Shown here piece by piece: positions 8,986 to 18,163 of a stretch of 64,000 nucleotides of DNA. The notes beneath the pieces are model-generated. The model did no database searches. It saw only the letters and a program-made list of their open reading frames with translations, and was not told where the DNA came from. The translations under genes and the position numbers were made by a program. How positions within the stretch are numbered: position 1 is the stretch's first letter; the number at the start of each line of letters is the position of its first letter. Origin of the DNA: Paenibacillus phyllosphaerae (GTDB taxonomy: Bacteria; Bacillota; Bacilli; Paenibacillales; Paenibacillaceae). The stretch covers positions 617,380-681,379 of the forward strand of contig NZ_JACHXK010000002.1 of the NCBI RefSeq assembly GCF_014192105.1, read 5' to 3'.

Positions 8986-9207
8986 ATGGTTCATGTAACG
9001 CGTTTGAACGGTAAGTCCTTCTATGTGAACGCGCTACTTATCGAGACGATCGAGGAAACACCGGACACATTGATTACACTTACAACAGGGAAGAAATATA
9101 TGGTGCGGGAACAAGCGGAGGAAGTCATAGCCTCCATGCTGCTTTACCTGCGTTCGATTGGCGTTAATGCTGCGACAATCAAGAACGTTCAAATGGAGGA
9201 AACCTAA
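8986..9207 (+). CDS. swrD: FlbD/SwrD-family flagellar protein
   Basis: This 73 aa protein, MVHVTRLNGKSFYVNALLIE, with TPDTLITLTTGKKYMVREQ, is a typical FlbD-family protein (B. subtilis SwrD, formerly YlzI). In B. subtilis SwrD is needed for full swimming torque and swarming. The family has a conserved RLNG near the N terminus and a TGKKY turn, both visible here. It sits between the hook gene and fliL exactly as in Bacillus. The start is preceded by AGGGGGAGAATC. The next gene begins 2 bases after its stop. Confidence 0.9.
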   Translation: MVHVTRLNGKSFYVNALLIETIEETPDTLITLTTGKKYMVREQAEEVIASMLLYLRSIGVNAATIKNVQMEET

Positions 9208-9209
9208 CG

Positions 9210-9695
9210 ATGAAAAAAATGCTACCTTGGCTGATTACGATTTTGCTCGCCATTACTTTGATCGCGGTCGTCGCTATCGTACTGTTTAACAACATACTCG
9301 GCAGCGGCGCGGAAACGAACAATCATGCAGCGGAGAGCGTCAAGAATGTTGAAGTTGAGAAAATCTCCGCGGACGAGCTGGTCGCAGTGACAAGTGAGAT
9401 TACCGATATTAAGACGAACCTGGCGGATCCATCCTTTATTGGTGTATTCAGCTTTGCATTCCAGCTTGACAATGAGCACACGAAAGAAGAGTTCGAGAAG
9501 ATCAAGGAATTCGCGATCAAGCCAATTATTATCAGCACGCTTAGCGATACGAATCCAGAAGAAGTCAGTGGTTCTAAAGGTGCGGATGCGCTAAAATCGA
9601 AACTGTTGAACGCGATTAATGCGAAGTTACAGGAATCGAGCGAAGGTAAGCTTGTGAGTGTAACCATTACCAATAAAATTGTGACCGAGATCTAA
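9210..9695 (+). CDS. fliL: Flagellar basal body-associated protein FliL
   Basis: FliL is a single-pass membrane protein around the stator that supports torque. The protein (161 aa) has a Lys start, one membrane segment at about residues 6-27 (WLITILLAITLIAVVAIVLF), and an extracytoplasmic domain with SFAFQLDNEHTKEEFEKIKE followed by IIISTLSDTNPEEVSGSKG, in line with the FliL stomatin-like domain. A GGAGG lies within the end of the preceding gene just upstream of the start. Order flbD-fliL-fliM is conserved. Confidence 0.93.
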   Translation: MKKMLPWLITILLAITLIAVVAIVLFNNILGSGAETNNHAAESVKNVEVEKISADELVAVTSEITDIKTNLADPSFIGVFSFAFQLDNEHTKEEFEKIKEFAIKPIIISTLSDTNPEEVSGSKGADALKSKLLNAINAKLQESSEGKLVSVTITNKIVTEI

Positions 9696-9735
9696 ATTAG
9701 GCGAATTGACGCATCCTTGAAAGGGGGGGAAACCA

Positions 9736-10743
9736 TTGGTTGATGTTTTATCGCAGAGTGAGATCGACGCCCTGCTCGCGGCCCTTTCATCCGGCGAGAT
9801 GGATGCCGAAGAGCTGAAAAAGGAAGAAACGCAGCGGAAAATTCGTTCTTACGAATTCAAACGCGCCGTCCGATTCTCGAAAGATCATATTCGCAGTTTG
9901 ACGCGGATTCATGAGAACTTTGCACGTTTTTTAACAACCTATTTCTCGGCCCAGCTTAGAACGTTCGTGCAAATTAGCGTCGTTCAGGTCGAACAGCTGC
10001 CGTATGATGAATTTATCCGCTCCATTCCGAAGATGACCATCCTGAATATCTTCGAAGCGGAACCGCTCGAAGGACGAATGGTGCTTGAAGTTCATCCGAA
10101 CGTCGCGTATGCGATGCTTGACCGGCTGCTCGGCGGACAAGGAACGGCGCCATCGAAGATTAATGCGCTGACCGAGATTGAGACCACGATTATGGAACGG
10201 ATCTTCAGCCGGGCTTTCGAGAGCCTGCAAGAGGCATGGAAGACCGTCATCGATATCTCGCCTCGCCTTGAGGCGCTCGAGACGAATCCGCAGTTTATGC
10301 AGATCGTTTCGCCGAACGAGACGATCGCTCTAATATCGCTTAGCACCAAGATTGGCGACACGACCGGCATGATCAACTTATGTATCCCCCATGTGGTCAT
10401 TGAGCCGATTATGTCTCGTCTGTCCGTTCACCATTGGTTCGTCTCTCAGAAGAAGACTAGAGCGCCGGAAGAAGTGGAGATTCTCCGCCACCGTGTGAAT
10501 AAAGCAAAACTTCCTATCGTTGCCGAGCTTGGACAATCCAGCATCTCGGTAAAGGAGTTCCTTGGACTTGGCGTTGGCGATGTAATCGCATTGAACAAGT
10601 CGATTGGCGAAGGTTTGGATATTAAAGTCGGGGATAAGCTGAAGTACATTGGTAGCCCGGGTTCGATCAAGGAACGGTTAGCGATTCAGATTGATCAAGT
10701 ACTCACCGAGAGCGAAGGAGTGGAAGAAAGTTATGACGAGTAA
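9736..10743 (+). CDS. fliM: Flagellar motor switch protein FliM
   Basis: FliM (335 aa) is the C-ring subunit that binds CheY-P. The start is a TTG at 9736 after AGGGGGGG. The N terminus VDVLSQSEIDALLAAL is the CheY-P-binding peptide. The middle CheC-like domain (RIHENFARFLTTYFSAQLRT and GGQG) is followed by a C-terminal SpoA domain (about residues 255-325, VAELGQSSISVKEFLGLGVG). Length is normal. Its 3' end overlaps fliY by 11 bases. Confidence 0.97.
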   Translation: MVDVLSQSEIDALLAALSSGEMDAEELKKEETQRKIRSYEFKRAVRFSKDHIRSLTRIHENFARFLTTYFSAQLRTFVQISVVQVEQLPYDEFIRSIPKMTILNIFEAEPLEGRMVLEVHPNVAYAMLDRLLGGQGTAPSKINALTEIETTIMERIFSRAFESLQEAWKTVIDISPRLEALETNPQFMQIVSPNETIALISLSTKIGDTTGMINLCIPHVVIEPIMSRLSVHHWFVSQKKTRAPEEVEILRHRVNKAKLPIVAELGQSSISVKEFLGLGVGDVIALNKSIGEGLDIKVGDKLKYIGSPGSIKERLAIQIDQVLTESEGVEESYDE

Positions 10744-12109
10744 AGACTACTTATCGCAAGAAGAGATCGATGCCTTACTGCGTCAGTCCTCCGACGAGCC
10801 CGATACGACGAAATCGGCAAGCAGCCCGATGGAAGAGCTGAATGAGTATTTGAGTTCGATCGAGCAGGACGCGCTCGGCGAGATTGGGAATATTACATTC
10901 GGCAGCGCAGCTACAGCTTTGTCGACGCTGTTGGGCCGCAAAGTCGACATCACGACGCCTAAAGTATCGTTGATAAAGCGGTCAGAGCTGGAAGATCAAT
11001 TCCCGAAGCCGCACGTTGCTGTTTCGGTTAAATACGTCGATGGATTCCAAGGGATTAACTCGCTGGTCATCAAGACTGCCGACGCCCAGACGATTGCAGA
11101 CTTGATGCTTGGCGGCACGGGTATCGTAGAGCCCGGTCAGGAACTCAACGAGATTCATGTTAGTGCCGTTCAAGAAGCGATGAATCAGATGATGGGCTCG
11201 TCGGCAACGTCGATGTCAACGATCTTTAACCGATTCGTGAATATTTCACCTCCAGGTATCGACATCCTTAATGTATCGAATGGTGAGGGCGTTGACCGTC
11301 TTCCGCCAGACGACCTGTTCATCAAAATCGCTTTCCGCTTAACGATCGGAGACCTGATTGATTCGCAAATCATGCAGCTATTGCCTATCGCATTCGCGCA
11401 AGAGATGGTGACAACGCTCATGGGCGGCGCTTCTGAGCCGGAACCGGTTCCAGTCGCAGCTTCGGCTGTCGCAGCACCGGCAGCTCATACGCCACCTCCT
11501 GCAGCAGCTCAAGCGCCAGTTCAGCCGCAAGGACAGCCTGCGCAGCAGCCGATGTATGATCCATATCAGCAGCAGCCAGCGTATGATCCATATCAGCAGC
11601 AGCAACCAATGGGATATCCGATGAATCCGCAAGGCATGCCGATGATGCCGCCTCAAGGAATACCGGGACAGCCTGGTATGCCGATGATGCCGCCTGCGGC
11701 TATGCAAGGCGGATATGGAATGCCTGGTTACGGAGCTCCGGGTTATGCGATGCCGCCTCAAACCTATGGCGGAATGCCTAACCGTAACGTTAACGTGCAG
11801 CCTGTTCAATTTGGCGGCCTGCAAGGTGGCGGACTAGGTCAAACGGACGAATCCAACCTGAATTTATTACTCGACATCCCACTGAAAGTCACTGTAGAAT
11901 TAGGTAGAACTCAAAAGCAGATCAAAGACATTCTCGAATTATCCCAAGGTTCAATTATCGAGCTGGATAAGCTTGCCGGCGAGCCAGTTGATATTTTGGT
12001 GAATAATAAGTTGATTGCGAAGGGCGAAGTTGTCGTAATTGACGAGAATTTCGGTGTACGGGTAACCGACATCGTCAGTCAGTGGGATCGTATTCAAAAA
12101 CTACAATAA
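10733..12109 (+). CDS. fliY: Flagellar motor switch phosphatase FliY (FliN fusion)
   Basis: FliY combines a CheC-type CheY-P phosphatase domain with a FliN-type C-ring domain. From the ATG at 10733 (458 aa) it opens MTSKDYLSQEEIDALLRQ, a CheY-binding peptide like that of FliM. The CheC-like domain has two active-site repeats (DALGEIGNITFGSAATALS and VQEAMNQMMGSSATSMS). A long Pro/Gln/Met/Gly/Tyr-rich linker (about bases 11440-11830, with repeated YDPYQQQ and PMMPPQG) leads to a C-terminal SpoA domain (LLLDIPLKVTVELGRTQKQI). The linker is longer and more repetitive than usual in FliY. The frame is open upstream, but the 10733 start overlapping fliM fits the family. Confidence 0.95.
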   Translation: MTSKDYLSQEEIDALLRQSSDEPDTTKSASSPMEELNEYLSSIEQDALGEIGNITFGSAATALSTLLGRKVDITTPKVSLIKRSELEDQFPKPHVAVSVKYVDGFQGINSLVIKTADAQTIADLMLGGTGIVEPGQELNEIHVSAVQEAMNQMMGSSATSMSTIFNRFVNISPPGIDILNVSNGEGVDRLPPDDLFIKIAFRLTIGDLIDSQIMQLLPIAFAQEMVTTLMGGASEPEPVPVAASAVAAPAAHTPPPAAAQAPVQPQGQPAQQPMYDPYQQQPAYDPYQQQQPMGYPMNPQGMPMMPPQGIPGQPGMPMMPPAAMQGGYGMPGYGAPGYAMPPQTYGGMPNRNVNVQPVQFGGLQGGGLGQTDESNLNLLLDIPLKVTVELGRTQKQIKDILELSQGSIIELDKLAGEPVDILVNNKLIAKGEVVVIDENFGVRVTDIVSQWDRIQKLQ

Positions 12110-12138
12110 CTAACGCGTGACTCTAGGAGGAAAAGACT

Positions 12139-12501
12139 ATGGCTAACCGTATTTTGATCGTTGATGATGCAGCATTTATGAGAATGATGATCCGTGACAT
12201 TTTGACTAAGAATGGGTATGAAGTAGTAGGCGAAGCGCAAGACGGCTCGCAGGCGATTGAGAAATTCAAAGAGCTTAAGCCAGATCTGATCACAATGGAC
12301 ATCACGATGCCTGAGATGGATGGCATTGTAGCGCTCAAGGAGATCAAGAAGCTCGACGGTAATGCTAAAGTCATCATGTGTTCCGCGATGGGTCAGCAAG
12401 CGATGGTTATCGACGCTATCCAAGCCGGAGCGAAAGACTTTATCGTAAAACCGTTCCAGGCGGATCGCGTCATCGAAGCCATCAAGAAGACACTTGGTTA
12501 A
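12139..12501 (+). CDS. cheY: Chemotaxis response regulator CheY
   Basis: CheY (120 aa) is the single-domain response regulator that, when phosphorylated by CheA, binds FliM and changes rotor direction. The acidic pair is D9-D10 and the phosphoacceptor is D54 (in LITMDITMPEMDG). The switch Ser/Thr is in IMCSAMGQQ and the conserved Lys is in FIVKPFQ. It follows an AGGAGG and lies between fliY and fliO, as in Bacillus. All catalytic residues are intact. Confidence 0.97.
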   Translation: MANRILIVDDAAFMRMMIRDILTKNGYEVVGEAQDGSQAIEKFKELKPDLITMDITMPEMDGIVALKEIKKLDGNAKVIMCSAMGQQAMVIDAIQAGAKDFIVKPFQADRVIEAIKKTLG

Positions 12502-12506
12502 TTCAT

Positions 12507-13139
12507 ATGAAGCGGTTATTCCTGCTTACCGCAGGGCTTGCATCCATCAGCGCGCTGCTGCCTACGCTTGCAGCAGCGGCTGCTGAAACGCAGGCAGACC
12601 CAGAGGCAACCGACCTCACGGATCCGTCGCCTGTCATGGCGAACACGAACATGACAGGCTACCTGATCTGGGTCATTTTCGCCCTGCTGCTGGTTACAAG
12701 TCTCATTGTGCTTGTCATTAAGTTTCTGGCTCAACGCAACCGGATGATAGGAAGCAATCGTTCACTCCGTTCACTTGGCGGAATTCCGCTCGGGCAGAAC
12801 AAATCCTTGCAAGTATTGGACCTGTCAGGCCGCTTGTACGTGGTTGGGGTAGGAGAGAATATTTCTCTTATCGATAAGATCGATGATCCAGAAGAGGCAC
12901 GTTCGATTCTGCAATCGCTTGAGCAACAGCAGATGCAGCCTTGGACGCCGGCAACCTTCAAGGATTGGATCGACCGGGTACGCAATCGTGGCAAGGAAGA
13001 GGAGAAGCAAATGTGGCAGGAAGCGGATTCCTTCCAGTCGTTGCTGCAATCGCGGCTGCAAAGGCAGTCCGACCAGCGGCAGAAGGTGGAATCGCTGCTG
13101 AAGGATGAAAATCAAAATGATCGGTTGTTGGATGAATGA
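12507..13139 (+). CDS. fliO: Flagellar biosynthetic protein FliO (FliZ)
   Basis: FliO is an accessory membrane protein needed for FliP stability in the export gate. From the ATG at 12507 (210 aa) there is a probable signal peptide (MKRLFLLTAGLASISALLPT, then LAAAAAE), a short exposed segment, and one membrane helix (TGYLIWVIFALLLVTSLIVL). The cytoplasmic FliO domain follows, with NRSLRSLGGIPLGQNKSLQV and GRLYVVGVGENISLI. The tail is Gln/Arg/Glu-rich. The same frame is open upstream inside cheY but without a ribosome site. The stop overlaps fliP by 4 bases. Confidence 0.92.
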   Translation: MKRLFLLTAGLASISALLPTLAAAAAETQADPEATDLTDPSPVMANTNMTGYLIWVIFALLLVTSLIVLVIKFLAQRNRMIGSNRSLRSLGGIPLGQNKSLQVLDLSGRLYVVGVGENISLIDKIDDPEEARSILQSLEQQQMQPWTPATFKDWIDRVRNRGKEEEKQMWQEADSFQSLLQSRLQRQSDQRQKVESLLKDENQNDRLLDE

Positions 13140-13891
13140 ACAAAAAAATCATCATTTCACTCTATGTGCTGCAGATTGCCGCGCTATTTTTTCATAACCA
13201 CACCTTTGCTGCCGATCCATTGCCTAACGTAAGCGTTACGGTTGGCGGAGAGAACGAACAGCCGGGTACCAGTGCGCTCTCGCTGCTGTTAATGATCACA
13301 GTGCTCAGTATCGCGCCGGCCATATTGGTTATGATGACCTGCTTTACCAGGATCATAATTGTGCTTGGTTTCATCCGCACATCGCTTGGTACCCAACAGA
13401 TGCCGCCTAACCAGGTATTGATTGGACTTGCGATGTTTCTGACCTTCTTCATCATGTCGCCAACGCTTGGACAAGTGAATGAAGTTGCGCTACAGCCTTA
13501 TTTGAAGGGCCAGCTCACGCAAACGCAGGCGCTGAACAAAGCGGCGGATCCGATGAAGAAATTTATGTTTAACCAGACGCGCGAGAAGGATTTGCTTCTG
13601 TTTTTGAACTACACGAAAACGGAGAAGCCTAAGACATATGCGGACGTACCTCTCACGGTCCTTGTGCCGGCATTTGCGCTCAGCGAGCTGCATACCGCAT
13701 TCCAGATGGGATTCATGATATTTATCCCGTTCCTGGTAATTGATATGGTCGTCGCAAGTACCCTCATGGCAATGGGGATGATGATGTTACCGCCGGTAAT
13801 GATTTCCTTGCCATTCAAAATTCTGCTGTTCGTGCTGGTTGACGGGTGGTACTTGATCATCAAGTCACTGCTGCTCAGTTTTAATACTTGA
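13136..13891 (+). CDS. fliP: Flagellar export gate protein FliP
   Basis: FliP (251 aa) forms, with FliQ and FliR, the core helical export gate. A signal sequence (residues 1-25) is followed by membrane segments with the family signatures MMTCFTRIIIVLGFIRTSLG and PPNQVLIGLAMFLTFFIM. Later come FALSELHTAFQMGFMIFIPF and MGMMMLPPVMISLPFKILLF. It begins with ATGA overlapping the fliO stop. Length and motif order are normal. Confidence 0.97.
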   Translation: MNKKIIISLYVLQIAALFFHNHTFAADPLPNVSVTVGGENEQPGTSALSLLLMITVLSIAPAILVMMTCFTRIIIVLGFIRTSLGTQQMPPNQVLIGLAMFLTFFIMSPTLGQVNEVALQPYLKGQLTQTQALNKAADPMKKFMFNQTREKDLLLFLNYTKTEKPKTYADVPLTVLVPAFALSELHTAFQMGFMIFIPFLVIDMVVASTLMAMGMMMLPPVMISLPFKILLFVLVDGWYLIIKSLLLSFNT

Positions 13892-13919
13892 CGAACGTGT
13901 CGGAGGGGAACATAGGAGC

Positions 13920-14189
13920 ATGAGTTCGGAGTTTATTATTAGGTTGGCCGGGCAAGCTGTGTATACCACATTGAAAGCAAGCGCTCCAATGCTGGTAATC
14001 GGGCTTGTTATTGGTTTAATTGTCAGTATTTTTCAGGCTACCACACAGATCCAGGAGCAGACTTTGGCTTTCGTTCCTAAGATTGTGGCTGTTCTGTTGT
14101 CCATCCTAATCTTCGGCCCATGGATATTGAATACACTTGTTGATTTTACTTACAACTTGTTGAACAACCTCTATAAATATATCGGATAA
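13920..14189 (+). CDS. fliQ: Flagellar export gate protein FliQ
   Basis: FliQ (89 aa) is a two-helix membrane component of the export gate. It shows two hydrophobic segments and the family motif LVIGLIVSIFQATTQIQEQT, then LAFVPKIVAVLL. Position between fliP and fliR is invariant among flagellated bacteria. The start ATG at 13920 follows a GGAGGGG and an AGGAGC. Confidence 0.96.
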   Translation: MSSEFIIRLAGQAVYTTLKASAPMLVIGLVIGLIVSIFQATTQIQEQTLAFVPKIVAVLLSILIFGPWILNTLVDFTYNLLNNLYKYIG

Positions 14190-14204
14190 GCCGAGGAAAT
14201 TTTG

Positions 14205-14996
14205 ATGGAATTGTTCCTAGAAGGTTTTCCTATTTTTTTGCTTATATTTTGTCGAATTACCGCCTTTTTCGTCGTCGCGCCTGTCTTTTCGACTCGAACG
14301 GTGCCGACGAACTTCAAGATCGGACTTAGCTTCATGGTTGCGCTGCTTGTATTTCTCAGCTATGGCCTGAAGCAGACGATCGTACCGGACGCCACCTATG
14401 TCTTGGCGATCATTCGGGAAATACTGGCGGGATTGCTGCTTGGTTACACCGCATATCTGTTCTTTACCATTATTCAGACTGCAGGTGCATTCATCGATTT
14501 GCAGATGGGTTTTGGTATGGCCAACGTCATTGATCCAATGACAGGCGTTTCCACGCCGCTGATGGGTAACTTCAAGTTCATGATCGCCACGCTCGTGTTC
14601 TTGTCCATGAATGGACATCATTACATGCTTACGGCGCTTATTAAGAGCTATGAATGGATTCCCATCTCCAATGAGCTGTTCGTACGGATTCACAATGGAA
14701 GTATTTCAACGTTTCTTGTGCGGACGTTTGCTGATACATTTATGCTTGCATTGCAGTTATCGGCACCGCTCGTTGTGGCGATGTTCCTGGTAGACGCTGG
14801 TTTAGGTTTCTTGGCGAAGACAGCCCCGCAATACAACGTGTTCGTCATCGGCGTCCCGTTAAAAATACTCGTCGGCTTCTTCCTGCTTCTCGTCATGATG
14901 CCTGGACTGGTCTCCTTGTTCGAGAACATCTTCTCGCTCATGTTCGACGCGGTCGAAGAACTGTTCGGAATCGTCCAAACCCAGACGGTTCAGTAG
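14205..14996 (+). CDS. fliR: Flagellar export gate protein FliR
   Basis: FliR is the third export gate subunit. From the ATG at 14205 (263 aa) it is hydrophobic throughout, with FPIFLLIFCRITAFFVVAPV, then the conserved loop DLQMGFGMANVIDP, and the C-terminal segment KTAPQYNVFVIGVPLKILVG. A TTG directly before the ATG is open but unnecessary. A GAGGAAA upstream is a modest ribosome site. It is followed by flhB after 12 bases. Confidence 0.96.
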   Translation: MELFLEGFPIFLLIFCRITAFFVVAPVFSTRTVPTNFKIGLSFMVALLVFLSYGLKQTIVPDATYVLAIIREILAGLLLGYTAYLFFTIIQTAGAFIDLQMGFGMANVIDPMTGVSTPLMGNFKFMIATLVFLSMNGHHYMLTALIKSYEWIPISNELFVRIHNGSISTFLVRTFADTFMLALQLSAPLVVAMFLVDAGLGFLAKTAPQYNVFVIGVPLKILVGFFLLLVMMPGLVSLFENIFSLMFDAVEELFGIVQTQTVQ

Positions 14997-15008
14997 GGGG
15001 TAAGAACC

Positions 15009-16100
15009 GTGAAGAATTATCGTTTGACGCTTGACTTGCAGTTGTTCAGCGGCGAGAAAACCGAAAAAGCAACACCGAAGAAAAGGCAGGAATCGAGGAA
15101 GAAAGGCCAGGTGGCGAAGAGTCAGGAGCTGCCTGGCGCATTGATTCTGCTGTTCGCGTTTCTCTGCTTCATGATGCTGAGCAGTTTCTATAAAGAACGA
15201 ATTCTCCGGATGTTCGGCACGCTGTTCGAAAGCAAGCTTACCATGGATTTGACGACTGAGAATATCATGGTATTGCTTATGGATATTGCCGTGCAAGGCA
15301 TGTTCTTGCTGGCTCCGATTTTCGGCATCGCGGTGTTGTTCACGCTCGTAGGCACATTTGTCCAAATCGGATTTCTGTTTACCGGTGAGAACTTGAAGAT
15401 GAAATTCAATAAAATCAATCCGATGAGCGGCTTCAAGAATATATTCTCGATGCGCTCCGTGGTTGAATTTATCAAGAACATCCTTAAGCTGACCGTCATT
15501 GGTTTCCTGGTTTACAACACGCTGTGGACTTCGCGCGAAGAGATTATGAATCTCGCCAAAGTGCCCGTGGCGAATACGCTAAGCTATACGGCATCCCTAA
15601 TCTTGAAGTTGGGCATCACGATCGGAGCCATTCTGGTCGTTCTGGCGATAATCGACTTCATGTACCAGAAATATGAGCACGAGAAAAGCCTTCGTATGTC
15701 GCAGCAGGATATTAAAGACGAGTACAAGAAGACCGAGGGCGATCCTCTTATCAAAGGCAAGATCCGGGAACGGCAGCGGCGTATGGCGATGCAGCGGATG
15801 ATGTCGGATGTGCCAAAAGCAGACGTCGTCATTACGAATCCGACACACTTCGCCGTTGCGCTTCGATATGACGGTTCACAGATGGAAGCTCCTACGATAG
15901 TTGCCAAAGGTGCTGACAACGTCGCACTCCGAATTCGGGAAATTGCGAAGGAGAACGGCGTCATAACAATGGAAAATAAGCCGCTCGCCAGAGCGCTTTT
16001 CGCAAGGGCGGAGATCGGGGATGTCGTCCCTGCCGACTTGTTCCAGGCTGTGGCGGAAGTACTGGCATATGTATATAGAATTAAAGGGAGAGCGAAGTAA
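15009..16100 (+). CDS. flhB: Flagellar export specificity switch protein FlhB
   Basis: FlhB (363 aa, GTG start after GGGGGTAAG) controls the switch from rod/hook to filament export. It has four membrane segments and a cytoplasmic domain with the autocleavage motif NPTH at residues 277-280. The N terminus contains GEKTEKATPKKRQESRKKGQ, the family hallmark, and the linker has YEHEKSLRMSQQDIKDEYK. The intact NPTH motif indicates a normally self-processing protein. Confidence 0.97.
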   Translation: MKNYRLTLDLQLFSGEKTEKATPKKRQESRKKGQVAKSQELPGALILLFAFLCFMMLSSFYKERILRMFGTLFESKLTMDLTTENIMVLLMDIAVQGMFLLAPIFGIAVLFTLVGTFVQIGFLFTGENLKMKFNKINPMSGFKNIFSMRSVVEFIKNILKLTVIGFLVYNTLWTSREEIMNLAKVPVANTLSYTASLILKLGITIGAILVVLAIIDFMYQKYEHEKSLRMSQQDIKDEYKKTEGDPLIKGKIRERQRRMAMQRMMSDVPKADVVITNPTHFAVALRYDGSQMEAPTIVAKGADNVALRIREIAKENGVITMENKPLARALFARAEIGDVVPADLFQAVAEVLAYVYRIKGRAK

Positions 16101-16129
16101 TCCACGATATAACCGGAAGGGGGAACATA

Positions 16130-18163
16130 ATGAAAACGAAGGACCTCGTCATCTTGATCGGCATAATCGGTATCGTGCTTATGATGATTATTCCTCTTCC
16201 AATATGGCTGCTTGACGTATTGCTCGTCATCAATATATCAACGGCGTTGATGATTTTGCTCATCGCGATGAATTCCAAAGAGGCGCTCGATTTCTCGATC
16301 TTTCCGGCGATGCTGCTCATCACCACCTTATTCCGATTAGCGCTGAACCTGTCAACGACCCGTAATATCTTATCCAAAGGGGAAGCGGGCCATGTCGTCG
16401 AGACATTCGGCAGCTTCGTCGCAGGCGGTCAAATCGCCATCGGTTTTATCGTCTTCCTCATTCTTGTCGTCGTTCAATTTATCGTCATTACCAAAGGCTC
16501 CGAGCGTGTCGCAGAGGTTGCCGCAAGGTTTACACTCGACGCGATGCCCGGTAAGCAGATGAGTATCGACGCCGACTTGAATGCAGGTTTGATTAATGAG
16601 ACGCAAGCGCGTGAACGCCGGCAAAAAATCGAACGGGAAGCGGACTTCCACGGTTCGATGGACGGTGCGAGTAAATTCGTAAAAGGTGACGCCATTGCGT
16701 CGATCATCATCCTGATCATCAACTTGATCGGCGGTTTCATTATCGGGATGGTCGTGCACGGTATGGACTTCGCTACTGCGCTCGAGACCTTCTCGATTCT
16801 GACAATCGGCGACGGTCTGGTCAGCCAGGTGCCGGCGCTCTTGATCTCGACTGCGGCCGGTTTGATCGTAACGCGCGCCGCATCGGAAGGTAACCTCGCG
16901 TATGACCTGCAGACGCAGCTTCTCCGTTATCCGAAGCTGCTCTACATCGTAGCGGGCACGGTCGCGCTGCTCGGCTTGTTCACGCCGATCGGCCCGATCT
17001 CGACGCTGCCGTTCGCGGGCATTATCGCGTTTGCCGCATACAGAATGCAGAAGAACATCGTTCGCCAAGAGCAGCAGCAAGAGCTCATGGAGGAGGAACA
17101 GCAGATCGAGGAAGTACGCAGTCCAGAAAGTGTCATCAGCTTGCTGCAGGTTGACCCGATCGAATTCGAATTCGGCTATGGCTTGATCCCGCTAGCGGAT
17201 ACGCAGCAGGGCGGCGACTTACTCGACCGGATTATCATGATCCGACGCCAGTGTGCGCTTGAACTGGGCCTTGTCGTTCCCGTTATCCGAATAAGAGACA
17301 ATATTCAGTTGAAACCTAACGAATACGTCATCAAGATCAAAGGCAATACGGTAGCCCGAGGCGAGTTGCTCCTCAACCATTACTTGGCGATGAGCCCAGG
17401 TTACGATGACGATTCGATCATCGGGATTGAGACAACCGAGCCAGCGTTCGGATTGCCGGCGATGTGGATCGACGAACCGACGAAGGAACGTGCGGAGATG
17501 TCCGGCTACACCGTCGTTGACCCGCCGTCTGTCGTTGCGACACACCTGACCGAGATCGTCAAGCGCCATGCGCATGAGCTGATCGGCCGTCAAGAGACGA
17601 AGGTACTCGTGGACAATGTAAGAGAAAGCTTCCCGGCCTTGGTAGACGAACTTATTCCATCCATTCTATCCATCGGGGACGTTCAGAAGGTGCTGTCCAA
17701 ATTGCTGCGCGAGAAGATCTCGATCCGCGATATGGTCACGATCTTCGAAACGCTGGCCGACCAAGGGCATTATACGAAAGACCCCGATATCTTGACGGAA
17801 TATGTCAGACAATCGTTATCGAGGCAAATTACGCAACAGTTCTCCCAGAACAACGATACGATGCGCGTCATTACGGTCGGACCGTCGCTGGAGAAGAAGA
17901 TCGCAGAGTCTGTCCAGCAGACAGAACAGGGCAGTTATCTGGCGCTTGATCCGATCTCGACGCAATCGATCTATCAGAAGCTGAGTGAACAGGTGAACCG
18001 ACAAATTCAAGCTGGCAACCAGCCGATCGTACTTGCATCACCAACGATTCGGATGTATCTGCGTCAGATCGTGGAGCGGACGATGCAAGATGTACCGGTG
18101 CTTTCTTACAGCGAGCTTGAGCCTAGCGTTGAAGTACAGAGCATTGGGGTGGTGAACCTATGA
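16130..18163 (+). CDS. flhA: Flagellar export gate protein FlhA
   Basis: FlhA (677 aa) is the large ring-forming export gate protein that docks chaperone-substrate complexes. The N-terminal half carries about eight membrane segments. The conserved FHIPEP-type cytoplasmic loop is visible as GEAGHVVETFGSFVAGGQ, RFTLDAMPGKQMSIDADLNA and GASKFVKGDAIA. The C-terminal half is the soluble domain. Length is normal. The ATG at 16130 follows AAGGGGGAAC, and the stop overlaps flhF by 4 bases (ATGA). Confidence 0.97.
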   Translation: MKTKDLVILIGIIGIVLMMIIPLPIWLLDVLLVINISTALMILLIAMNSKEALDFSIFPAMLLITTLFRLALNLSTTRNILSKGEAGHVVETFGSFVAGGQIAIGFIVFLILVVVQFIVITKGSERVAEVAARFTLDAMPGKQMSIDADLNAGLINETQARERRQKIEREADFHGSMDGASKFVKGDAIASIIILIINLIGGFIIGMVVHGMDFATALETFSILTIGDGLVSQVPALLISTAAGLIVTRAASEGNLAYDLQTQLLRYPKLLYIVAGTVALLGLFTPIGPISTLPFAGIIAFAAYRMQKNIVRQEQQQELMEEEQQIEEVRSPESVISLLQVDPIEFEFGYGLIPLADTQQGGDLLDRIIMIRRQCALELGLVVPVIRIRDNIQLKPNEYVIKIKGNTVARGELLLNHYLAMSPGYDDDSIIGIETTEPAFGLPAMWIDEPTKERAEMSGYTVVDPPSVVATHLTEIVKRHAHELIGRQETKVLVDNVRESFPALVDELIPSILSIGDVQKVLSKLLREKISIRDMVTIFETLADQGHYTKDPDILTEYVRQSLSRQITQQFSQNNDTMRVITVGPSLEKKIAESVQQTEQGSYLALDPISTQSIYQKLSEQVNRQIQAGNQPIVLASPTIRMYLRQIVERTMQDVPVLSYSELEPSVEVQSIGVVNL

